A DNA stretch of 33,420 bases from Oscillibacter sp. PC13 (GTDB taxonomy: Bacteria; Bacillota; Clostridia; Oscillospirales; Oscillospiraceae). A model generated the notes under the pieces. The model did not search any database, was not told the DNA's origin, and saw only the letters and a list, made by a program, of their open reading frames with translations. Made by a program: the position numbers and the translations under genes. The stretch's first letter is position 1. Each line of letters opens with the position of its first letter. The DNA is taken from NCBI RefSeq assembly GCF_900115635.1, contig NZ_FOXE01000024.1, positions 1 to 33,420 of the forward strand. The letters are read 5' to 3'. Below, piece after piece: positions 24,307-30,535 of the stretch.

Positions 24307-24825
24307 TCAGCGGTCATAGGCACGGAAACAGTGAAGGCAGACCACCTTGCCGTCCTGAAGACGGGCCATGTGTTCAGCCACACCCTCGCCGCAGAGCGCG
24401 CAGGTGAGGGTGTTGAAAATCCGGGCGGTCTCCGGTACGGGATATTTGACCTCGGTGGTGGTGAACAGCGCTTCAAGCGGCGCCTCCAGAATCTGGCGCA
24501 TGCGCTCCTCCCGAGTCAACTCCGTGCTGTTTCGGCGAACCACCACCCGGACACTGGTTCCGGTAGTGCGGTTATAAAAGTTATAGGCGGTTTTGCCGGT
24601 GGGGCGGTAAAGGAGATTCCCTTTGCCGACGGTGCAGCTCAATATTGCCTGCACGGCATCCACGGGGCAGGAGTCCGTCTCCGCAATGCACACCAGCTCC
24701 TCATCGTGAGAGACGCCCAGCCCCAGCTTCTGCTGGACATATTCGCAAAGCCGCACCCCAAGGGCCAACCCCGGGCACTCATGGCCGTGGAAGGCCACGG
24801 CTTTTTCCCACAATTCCTTATTCAT
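24307..24825 (-). CDS. FmdE-like protein with C-terminal zinc ribbon, 172 aa
   Basis: AFHGHECPGLALGVRLCEY at the N-terminus is the FmdE (formylmethanofuran dehydrogenase subunit E-like) signature with His13, His15 and Cys17. ETDSCPVDAVQAILSCTVGKGNL continues the family pattern. The C-terminus has CALCGEG and VCLHCF, two Cys pairs typical of a small zinc ribbon. No formylmethanofuran dehydrogenase subunits are near, so the name does not give the role. FmdE-like genes often sit with metal-uptake genes. Here it lies between larC and the importer, overlapping larC by eight bases, so a nickel-handling role is plausible (inference). GGAGGG precedes the ATG. Confidence 0.85.
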   Translation of the reverse strand: MNKELWEKAVAFHGHECPGLALGVRLCEYVQQKLGLGVSHDEELVCIAETDSCPVDAVQAILSCTVGKGNLLYRPTGKTAYNFYNRTTGTSVRVVVRRNSTELTREERMRQILEAPLEALFTTTEVKYPVPETARIFNTLTCALCGEGVAEHMARLQDGKVVCLHCFRAYDR

Positions 24826-26197
24826 GACGTCCCTCCTTCATGGCGGTCAGCACATCCTCCCAGACCCGCTGGAAGGGAAGACCTGCGTTTTTCGCCGCGG
24901 CGGCCACATCGTCGTACTCCGGCTTTTCCCGATGAATGCCCTCTCCATCAGCACATTTCACGCGGATGGAACCATAGGCGGTTTCCACGGAACGGACGGA
25001 AGGCGTCAGGATATACTTCCGGCAGCGACGGGCGCGGACGCCGTTGGTGTTGGTCTCCCGCAGAATGGCATGGGCGAGACGCTCTTCGTCCCTGGGCTTG
25101 CAGAGCACGGTATAGCTGACACCGGCCCGGCCCTTTTTCATGGTCAGGGGTGCGGCGGAGATGTCCAGAGCGCCCATGGCCAGCAGCTGTTCCCCGGCAA
25201 AAGCCAGGGCCTCCGCCGTCATGTCGTCAATGTGGCAGCAGAGCTCCACGATTTCCGCCTGCTGGGGGTCGCCGGCTTCTCCCCAAAAGGCACGGACGCA
25301 GTTGGCGGCGGGAAATTCCTTCTTTCCAATGCCATAGCCGGTCTTTTCCAGGCACATCACCGGCATGGGGCCGAACTCCTGGGCAAAATGGGATACCAGG
25401 GCAGCTCCGGTGGGGGTGCACAGCTCACCGCGGATGTCCCCGGTATAGCAGGGGATTCCCTCCAGCAGGTGAGAGGTGGCGGGGGCGGGAACCGGCACAA
25501 TGCCGTGGGCACAGCGGACCTGACCGCTGCCCAGATGAATGGGGGAGGCCACAATGCGGTCCGGATGCAGCAGGTGAAGCGCCAGGCACACGCCGGTGAC
25601 GTCCGCCACCGCGTCCAGAGCGCCCACTTCATGGAAGTGAATTTGCTCTACCGGCATGCCGTGGGCCTTGGACTCGGCCTGGGCGATGCGGCTGTAGATG
25701 GCTTTGGCGGCGGTCTTTACCTCCTCGGGGACATCCAACGCATCCAGAATTGCGGCCACATCCGCGGGAGCGGTGTGGTGGTGGCTGTGTGCATGGTCAT
25801 GAGCATGTTCATGGCCGTGGTCATGACAGTGGTCGTGATGATGCTCATGCTCGTGGTCGTGGTGATGTTCATCATGGCAAGGTTCGTGCTCATGACAGTG
25901 GCTGTGATGGGCCTCGTCATGGCTGGTCTCGTGGACATGGGCGTGGACTGTATCCTGACCACAGCCCAAAGCAATGTCATGGCTGTGCTCCTCCTGCCCG
26001 CGGATGGTGACGTCCATATGGGTTCCGGTGATGCCGCAGGTGGCCGCCTGCCGGGGAGAGACCTCCACACCGGGGAACAGGCGGTTCATCGTCTCCAGAA
26101 AGCGGGCCTGCTCCGCTTGGGGCATCAATTCATACAAGGCTGCCATCAGCATGTCGCCGGCAGCCCCCATGTTGCATTCCAGATACAGTGTTTTCAT
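24818..26197 (-). CDS. larC: Nickel-pincer cofactor biosynthesis protein LarC, 459 aa
   Basis: LarC inserts nickel into the sulfur-bearing pyridinium nucleotide in a CTP-dependent step (known for the Lactobacillus plantarum protein). The N-terminus YLECNMGAAGDMLMAALYEL, then IHFHEVGALDAVADVTG, the GELCTPTGAALV segment and ELCCHIDDMTAEALAFA are LarC signatures. It is one uninterrupted frame, unlike the split larC1/larC2 of L. plantarum. Residues 71-141 are a histidine-rich loop with 31 His in 71 residues, probably a nickel store or docking surface. It overlaps larB by four bases. Confidence 0.94.
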   Translation of the reverse strand: MKTLYLECNMGAAGDMLMAALYELMPQAEQARFLETMNRLFPGVEVSPRQAATCGITGTHMDVTIRGQEEHSHDIALGCGQDTVHAHVHETSHDEAHHSHCHEHEPCHDEHHHDHEHEHHHDHCHDHGHEHAHDHAHSHHHTAPADVAAILDALDVPEEVKTAAKAIYSRIAQAESKAHGMPVEQIHFHEVGALDAVADVTGVCLALHLLHPDRIVASPIHLGSGQVRCAHGIVPVPAPATSHLLEGIPCYTGDIRGELCTPTGAALVSHFAQEFGPMPVMCLEKTGYGIGKKEFPAANCVRAFWGEAGDPQQAEIVELCCHIDDMTAEALAFAGEQLLAMGALDISAAPLTMKKGRAGVSYTVLCKPRDEERLAHAILRETNTNGVRARRCRKYILTPSVRSVETAYGSIRVKCADGEGIHREKPEYDDVAAAAKNAGLPFQRVWEDVLTAMKEGRHE

Positions 26198-26955
26198 TCT
26201 TTCGCACTCTCCATTTGATTGATGCGGCTGGCCAGAAAGCCTGCGCCGAAGCCGTTGTCGATATTCACCACACTGGTCCCGCTGGCGCAGGAGTTCAGCA
26301 TGGAAAGCAGGGCGGAAATACCGCCGAGGGATGCGCCGTATCCGACGCTGGTGGGTACAGCGATTACGGGGCAGTCCACAAGGCCGCCAACCACACTGGC
26401 AAGCGCGCCCTCCATGCCGGCCACGGCGATAACCACCCGTGCGCTCATCAGAGGCTCCAGATTGGAGAGGAGCCGGTGCAGCCCCGCCACGCCCACGTCA
26501 TAAAGCCGGGTGACCCGGTTGCCCAGAGTCTCCGCGGTGATGGCCGCCTCCTCCGCCACGCCCATGTCGCTGGTGCCGCCGGTGGCCACCACGATGGAAC
26601 CGCGGCCCTCCACAGCTTCCGGCAGGGCCACAGCCAGCTTTGCCAGGGGCTCGTACCGGAGCGGAAATTGCCCGGACAGGTAATCGGCCACCTCCTGCCC
26701 AATTCGGGTGACCAGGATATTGGTGGCGCCCCGCTTTTCCATGGAGTCCAGAATACCGGCAATCTGCTCCCGGGTTTTGGACTGGCCGTAAATGACCTCA
26801 GGAACCCCCTGGCGGACAGCTCTGTGGTAATCCACCTTGGCGTAGCCCAAGTCCTCAAAGGGGGCCAGCTTCAGCCGCAGCAGTGCGTCCTCCGGGGAGA
26901 TTTCCCCATCCCGCACCTCCTGCAGGACAGAGAGAATGTCATGTTTGGTTGCCAT
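26194..26955 (-). CDS. larB: Nickel-pincer cofactor biosynthesis protein LarB, 253 aa
   Basis: LarB carboxylates the pyridinium ring of nicotinic acid adenine dinucleotide and cleaves off AMP, the first step of the NPN pathway. The C-terminal half is PurE-like: ATGGTSDMGVAEEA (124-137), VAGMEGAL (178-185) and VPTSVGYGASLGG (200-212). LNSCASGTSVVNIDNGFGAG near 220-239 contains Cys223, which corresponds to the Cys that forms the substrate adduct in studied LarB. GGGAG lies about 10 bases before the ATG. It follows larE after 15 bases. Confidence 0.95.
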   Translation of the reverse strand: MATKHDILSVLQEVRDGEISPEDALLRLKLAPFEDLGYAKVDYHRAVRQGVPEVIYGQSKTREQIAGILDSMEKRGATNILVTRIGQEVADYLSGQFPLRYEPLAKLAVALPEAVEGRGSIVVATGGTSDMGVAEEAAITAETLGNRVTRLYDVGVAGLHRLLSNLEPLMSARVVIAVAGMEGALASVVGGLVDCPVIAVPTSVGYGASLGGISALLSMLNSCASGTSVVNIDNGFGAGFLASRINQMESAKE

Positions 26956-26970
26956 TTATATGCGCTCCCT

Positions 26971-27726
26971 TCAACTGTTCCGCTTCCGCGGTGTGAGATC
27001 CAAAGTGACTAGAGGGAAAACAGGGGCGAGCCGATTCTGAATTTTTTCCCGAATTTCCCAAGCATAAGAAAGCTGATCCGCCGTTACCTGAATCACTGCG
27101 GCCTGGCCGTGGAGCCGGATGCGGAAGTTCTGGAAGCCCAGGGAAGCAAGAAGATTTTCCCCCTGCTCCACCTTCCGGAGCGCCTCGTCAGTAATGGGCG
27201 TGCCAGTGGGAATTCGGGTGGCCAGGCAGGCATAGGAGGGCTTGTTCCAGACAAACAGGTGGGCTTCCCGGCACAGTGCCCGGACATCGCTCTTGGTCAG
27301 TCCACATTCCCGCAGGGGAGAGCGGACTTCCAGCTCCCGCAGGGCCCTCATGCCGGGGCGGTCCCCCTCGTCATCGGAGGCATTGGTGCCGTCAATCAAA
27401 AGCGTATAGCCATCTGCCGCAGCCTGATGCTGAATCATGGAAAAGACCCGGCGCTTGCAGTAATAGCAGCGGTCTGCCGGATTGGCGACAACTTCCGGAT
27501 ACTGCAGAATGTCTCCTTCGATGATGGTAAGAGGCATGCTGCATTGGAAGGCGATTTGCCGGGCGTCCGTCAGCTCAAATGCGGGCTGAAAGGCCGAGTG
27601 GACATAATAGGCATGCCAGTCCTTGCCATACTCCATGGCTGCCCAGACCAGCAGGGAAGAATCCGTTCCCCCGGAATAGGCAAGCGCTCCACAGGGATTT
27701 TCTGTAAAAAAAGTTTTGAGATCCAT
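26971..27726 (-). CDS. larE: ATP-dependent sulfur transferase LarE, 251 aa
   Basis: LarE adenylates the biscarboxylated pyridinium nucleotide and donates sulfur. Residues 18-24 are the PP-loop SGGTDSS. DRCYYCKRRVF (86-95) and KPSYACLATRIP (162-173) are conserved LarE blocks; Cys167 matches the sacrificial cysteine of the L. plantarum enzyme. The ATG at 27726 has GGAGGAG six bases ahead. A frame beginning at 27756 includes that site and is rejected. It is the first gene of the NPN operon, behind a 180-base structured leader. Confidence 0.93.
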   Translation of the reverse strand: MDLKTFFTENPCGALAYSGGTDSSLLVWAAMEYGKDWHAYYVHSAFQPAFELTDARQIAFQCSMPLTIIEGDILQYPEVVANPADRCYYCKRRVFSMIQHQAAADGYTLLIDGTNASDDEGDRPGMRALRELEVRSPLRECGLTKSDVRALCREAHLFVWNKPSYACLATRIPTGTPITDEALRKVEQGENLLASLGFQNFRIRLHGQAAVIQVTADQLSYAWEIREKIQNRLAPVFPLVTLDLTPRKRNS

Positions 27727-27907
27727 AAAAAGCTCCTCCAGATTCAAAATAAGCAAAAGAAAAAAGGCATACCAAAAGGTATGTCTTCTGACATTTTACG
27801 AAACTTTTGTTCCGCAAAAGCATATAGAAACAAACATAAAAAGCATCCAGCAAAGAAAAAGGTTCTTCTGAACCAAATGCAGTCTTCTGACTACATTGTT
27901 ATAATTA
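27727..27907 (-). promoter_or_regulatory. Structured larE leader RNA: three AGAA-capped hairpins plus attenuator (putative riboswitch or protein-binding leader)
   Basis: Read on the minus strand, three hairpins share the loop AGAA closed by C-G but differ in stem sequence. They are AGTC-AGAA-GACT with outer ATG/CAT pairs (27876-27897), GGTTC-AGAA-GAACC (27860-27874, followed by TTTTT) and ATGTC-AGAA-GACAT (27781-27794). The last shares five bases (27781-27785) with the terminator stem at 27766-27785, so the two are mutually exclusive. A fourth stem, CTTTTG/CAAAAG, lies between the second and third. This is the shape of a transcription-attenuation switch. I do not recognise it as a named riboswitch class. 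No long gene lies in this stretch. Confidence 0.6.
27760..27785 (-). terminator. Attenuator terminator in the larE leader
   Basis: On the minus strand GACATACC-TTTT-GGTATGCC forms an 8-bp stem (one G-U) at 27766-27785, followed by TTTTTTCTTTT. It lies 34 bases before the larE ATG and downstream of the promoter, so it can abort transcription before larE. Confidence 0.75.
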
Positions 27908-27913
27908 ATATTC

Positions 27914-27942
27914 AGTATAGCAAGCTTCCTAACAAAAATCAA
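27914..27942 (-). promoter_or_regulatory. SigA-type promoter of the lar operon
   Basis: On the minus strand TTGATT (27937-27942), a 17-base spacer and TATACT (27914-27919) give a start site near 27907. Confidence 0.75.
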
Positions 27943-27975
27943 GTGATGCCGTTACCAAAAATAAAAAGTGAAATT

Positions 27976-28012
27976 ATCCGATATTAACAAAAGTTGTTTG
28001 TTAATACCGAAT
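27976..28012. promoter_or_regulatory. Pair of 17-bp operator-like motifs in the divergent lar control region
   Basis: Site A ATCCGATATTAACAAAA (27976-27992) and site B GTTTGTTAATACCGAAT (27996-28012) are spaced 20 bases centre to centre, two helical turns. Both fit the quasi-palindrome GTTYGWTAWTANCRAAC that a third copy at 28729-28745 fits best. Together A and B also form an everted repeat (ATTAACAAA facing TTTGTTAAT). They end six bases before the -35 box of the rightward promoter and lie 34 bases upstream of the leftward one, a position suiting an activator or a shared repressor. Confidence 0.5.
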
Positions 28013-28017
28013 TACTA

Positions 28018-28047
28018 TTGACTGAAAAAGACAAAAAGGTATATAGT
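28018..28047 (+). promoter_or_regulatory. SigA-type promoter facing the DUF3842 gene
   Basis: TTGACT (28018-28023) and TATAGT (28042-28047) are 18 bases apart; TATATA at 28040-28045 gives an alternative 16-base spacer. About 140 bases of untranslated leader would follow before the ATG at 28196. In it I see only a GGATCT/AGATCC inverted repeat around 28109. Confidence 0.65.
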
Positions 28048-28195
28048 GTACGTGAAATCGTGAAATAAAATATAATGTAAGCATAATTAGAGGGATCTGT
28101 GGGTATACATGCAAAAGATCCTTGCACTTTGTCGGTTATCTTGCGGAGAACCTGCCGTGTTGCCGACCACTACGGACATGGGGGTTAAGAAACGG

Positions 28196-28630
28196 ATGAA
28201 ACGGGAAGAGATCAAAGTTGCCGTCATTGATGGACAAGGCGGCGGCGTGGGCCGTGCGCTGGTGGAACACATCAAACGGGCATATCCGGATCTCCATGTG
28301 CGGGCGTTGGGTACAAATTCCGCGGCAACTGCTGTGATGATGAGAGCAGGAGCCAATGACGGTGCGACTGGGGAGAATGCAATCGTATATAACGCCAGCC
28401 GGATGCAGGTGATTCTCGGACCCATCGCAATTTTAGTGGGCAACGGACTGCTGGGGGAGTTGACACCGGCTATGGCGGCTGCTGTGGGCGGAAGTGATGC
28501 GGTGAAGATTCTGCTGCCGTCTCAGCGGTGCAGTATCCGTTTGGCAGTCGGCCCTTTGCAGCCCATGCAGGTATACTTGGAAAAAGCAATTCGGCAGTTG
28601 GGGGAGGAGCTTCAACGACTGACCGGCTGA
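28196..28630 (+). CDS. DUF3842 family protein, 144 aa
   Basis: IKVAVIDGQGGGVGRALVEHIKR at the N-terminus is a dinucleotide-binding-like beta-alpha-beta start. Then follow ALGTNSAATAVMMRAGANDGATGENAIVYN, VILGPIAILVGNGLLGELTPAMAAAVGGSDAVKILLP and a late small-residue segment. This matches the DUF3842 family of Clostridia (function unknown) over its normal length of about 140 residues. The start is unsure: the ATG at 28196 fits family length, but its binding site is weak (GGGGG), and in-frame ATGs at 28178 and 28109 exist. A terminator follows at 28683. It may act on or sense a nucleotide (inference from the glycine-rich motif). Confidence 0.72.
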   Translation: MKREEIKVAVIDGQGGGVGRALVEHIKRAYPDLHVRALGTNSAATAVMMRAGANDGATGENAIVYNASRMQVILGPIAILVGNGLLGELTPAMAAAVGGSDAVKILLPSQRCSIRLAVGPLQPMQVYLEKAIRQLGEELQRLTG

Positions 28631-28682
28631 GTCATTGACGGGTGCTGTTGATGATGCATTTGCGCTGTGACAATACGAAGCG

Positions 28683-28704
28683 AAAAGGGCCGTAGCGCCC
28701 TTTT
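28683..28704 (+). terminator. Terminator after the DUF3842 gene
   Basis: AAAAGGGC (28683-28690) pairs perfectly with GCCCTTTT (28697-28704) around a six-base loop. The T-run is short, so termination may be partial. Confidence 0.65.
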
Positions 28705-28728
28705 ACAGTACGCAAAGCCTAAAACGAT

Positions 28729-28745
28729 GTTTGATATTAACGAAC
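28729..28745. promoter_or_regulatory. Third 17-bp operator-like motif, upstream of the NadC-like gene
   Basis: GTTTGATATTAACGAAC is a quasi-palindrome (six of eight base pairs match around the centre). It shares the nine-base core GATATTAAC with site A and 13 of 17 positions with site B. It ends 22 bases before the ATG at 28768. I see no clear -35/-10 pair next to it. Confidence 0.45.
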
Positions 28746-28767
28746 GATAAAAGGGAGGGAGCCTGCT

Positions 28768-29577
28768 ATGGTAGATGTGCGGGATCAAATATTTGCGGGA
28801 ATCCGTGATCGGAAATACCGGGCGGTGCTGACGCCGGAGCGGGATGGTATCTTATCGGGAGCCGCAGAAGCTGCAAAAACGGCGGAAACCCTTGGGCTGG
28901 AATGGAAATGTGCCTGCGACGAGGGCGGCCGATTGAAAGAGGGTGTCCCCTTTGCAGAATTGGTGGCGTGTCCCAAGCAAATTGCCATGGCGGAGGAGCA
29001 GATCATTGGAACACTGGCGAAGGCATCCGGGATTGCCACTGCAGCAAAGCGGGCGGTCGATGCCGCTGCGGGCAGTGTGCAGATTGTGTCGGGTTCCTGG
29101 AAGAAGATGCCGCCGAGTCTGAAGAGCATGGTGCGGCAGGCGATTTCCACTGGCGGTGCCAGCTTCCGAATCTGCCAGCCGCCGATGCTGTACATTGACA
29201 AAAATTTTATCCGGATGTTTGGTTCGATTCCAGCGGCTCTGGAAGCGGTAGCAGAACAGACAGAGCCGACGAAGATCATCCAGATTAAGGGCATGACCTG
29301 TCCGGTACAGGAGGAGACACGGCAGGCACTGGCCGGCGGTGCCAATATTTTAATGGTGGATACGGGCAGGCTGGAGGATCTGGAGGCCTGCCAGGCGGAA
29401 CTTGCGCAGTTAGGTGCCCGGGAGCAGATTCAGGTGGCCTTTGCCGGAAACGTACACATTGCGGACATTCCGGATATGGCCCGGCGGGGCGTGGATCTTC
29501 TGTGCATCGGCAAGGAGATTGTGGATGCGGGCCTTTTGGATATGAAATTGGATGTTGTGGAGGAAATGAAGGCATGA
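28768..29577 (+). CDS. NadC-like (quinolinate phosphoribosyltransferase family) protein with altered catalytic motifs, 269 aa
   Basis: The length and order of blocks match NadC/ModD: SGIAT (87-91), GGANILMVDTGRLED (190-204), a loop FAGNVHIADIPDMARRGVDLLCIG (225-248) and the end LLDMKLDV. Key residues differ. The NadC DTRKTTPG motif reads GSWKKMPP (109-116), the HR pair of the substrate site reads RI (134-135), and the Glu of the EASGGI strand is lost (VAFAGNV). Quinolinate phosphoribosyl transfer is therefore unlikely as such. The relation to pyridine nucleotides is striking beside a pathway that starts from nicotinic acid adenine dinucleotide, but a role there is only inference. GGGAGGGAG lies before the ATG; the stop overlaps the next start (ATGA). 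Confidence 0.7.
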   Translation: MVDVRDQIFAGIRDRKYRAVLTPERDGILSGAAEAAKTAETLGLEWKCACDEGGRLKEGVPFAELVACPKQIAMAEEQIIGTLAKASGIATAAKRAVDAAAGSVQIVSGSWKKMPPSLKSMVRQAISTGGASFRICQPPMLYIDKNFIRMFGSIPAALEAVAEQTEPTKIIQIKGMTCPVQEETRQALAGGANILMVDTGRLEDLEACQAELAQLGAREQIQVAFAGNVHIADIPDMARRGVDLLCIGKEIVDAGLLDMKLDVVEEMKA

Positions 29578-30494
29578 GCAGCCTGAACTTATTGGAAAAA
29601 ACAGAACTCTGGGTGAACGAGATTACGCTGGAGCAGACCAACCTGACAGAACTGGCCGCCGCCGTGGCGCGGGTGCTGGGACTTCCGGAAGATAAGGTAA
29701 TGGTGGTGGATGTACGGCCCAGCCACATCACTTTTGACTTGGTGGAAAAAGAGGTCCAGCAGGAGAACATCATGGGTAAGGAGGAGGAACTGCTGGAGGC
29801 GCTGTCAGCGGTTCCCGGCGTCCATCTGACGCCGGATACATACATTCACTCCAACGGCATCCTGGGCCTGATTTGTGCCCATGGCGAGGATCCACAGGCA
29901 GTGCTGCAGCGGGTGGACACCATGCGTAATGAAATCATGGAGAAGGTGGGACACCGGGCAATCGTGTTTCCCACCGGCTTTGAGCTGGAGCAGGGCCTGA
30001 TTGAGGATACCAATACCCCCTACATCAAGTCAGTCCTGGAGAGTTACGGCTATACGGTAACGGTGGGCAACGTGATTCCGGATGATGAAGAGATCATGGC
30101 AGAGTGCCTGTCGGATGCCCTGTCCCGCGGATTTGGATTGATTGTCACCAGCGGCGGTGTGGGGGCCGAGGACAAAGATCACTCTGTGGAGAGTGTGCTG
30201 CAGGTGGATCCCGAGGCGGCGGCGCCGTACATTGTAAAATATGAAAAGGGCCACGGCCGGCACGTGAAAGACGGTGTCCGGATTGGCGTGGGCCAGGTGG
30301 GGCTGTCCACGCTGGTCACACTGCCGGGCCCCCATGACGAAGTAGAGATGACCGCACCGATTATGGCGCAGCTGCTGACAGAGGGGCGGAGCAAGGTGGA
30401 AATCGCGGAGACTTTGGCCGGTATTTTGGGTGAAAAGTGGCGAAACAACAAAGAGTGGTATCATGCGCATGCCGGACATCACCCGGAGGCGTGA
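29574..30494 (+). CDS. MoaB/CinA-fold (MoCF-biosynthesis domain) protein, 306 aa
   Basis: Residues about 127-270 resemble the MoCF domain of MoaB/Mog and the N-terminal domain of CinA: AIVFPTGFELEQGLIEDTNTPYIKSVLESYGY, IPDDEEIMAECLSDALS, TSGGVGAEDKDHS (192-204, the nucleotide/molybdopterin loop) and TLPGPHDEVE (249-258). Residues 1-125 form an extra domain that I do not recognise. In known members the fold binds molybdopterin or ADP-ribose-type ligands. The ATG at 29574 overlaps the previous stop. The C-terminus is His-rich (YHAHAGHH). Context suggests cofactor chemistry, but no reaction can be assigned. Confidence 0.7.
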   Translation: MSSLNLLEKTELWVNEITLEQTNLTELAAAVARVLGLPEDKVMVVDVRPSHITFDLVEKEVQQENIMGKEEELLEALSAVPGVHLTPDTYIHSNGILGLICAHGEDPQAVLQRVDTMRNEIMEKVGHRAIVFPTGFELEQGLIEDTNTPYIKSVLESYGYTVTVGNVIPDDEEIMAECLSDALSRGFGLIVTSGGVGAEDKDHSVESVLQVDPEAAAPYIVKYEKGHGRHVKDGVRIGVGQVGLSTLVTLPGPHDEVEMTAPIMAQLLTEGRSKVEIAETLAGILGEKWRNNKEWYHAHAGHHPEA

Positions 30495-30535
30495 GGATAG
30501 CAAAACAGAATGATCAGAAAGGAAGCGTGAGATTT

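Noticed and set aside
25775..25987. His-codon-rich tract as a tandem DNA repeat or CRISPR-like array
   Set aside because: It is in frame within larC and irregular in period; it is a protein feature.
24824..26218. Plus-strand frame of 464 codons with a Val/Met-rich middle
   Set aside because: Mirror of larC; the apparent hydrophobic segment is the His-rich stretch read on the opposite strand.
27781..27897. AGAA hairpins as ANTAR-type antiterminator targets
   Set aside because: ANTAR RNAs have hexaloops with A at position 1 and G at position 4; these tetraloops do not fit, and no ANTAR protein is in the window.
27984..28004. TTAACAA and TTGTTAA halves resembling a Rex operator
   Set aside because: The halves point outward, the reverse of a Rex site, and no properly oriented TTGTTAA-N4-TTAACAA is present; the 17-bp motif explains the region better.
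27727..28195. NiCo or cobalamin riboswitch
   Set aside because: I could not find the conserved cores of either class on either strand; the hairpin arrangement is different.
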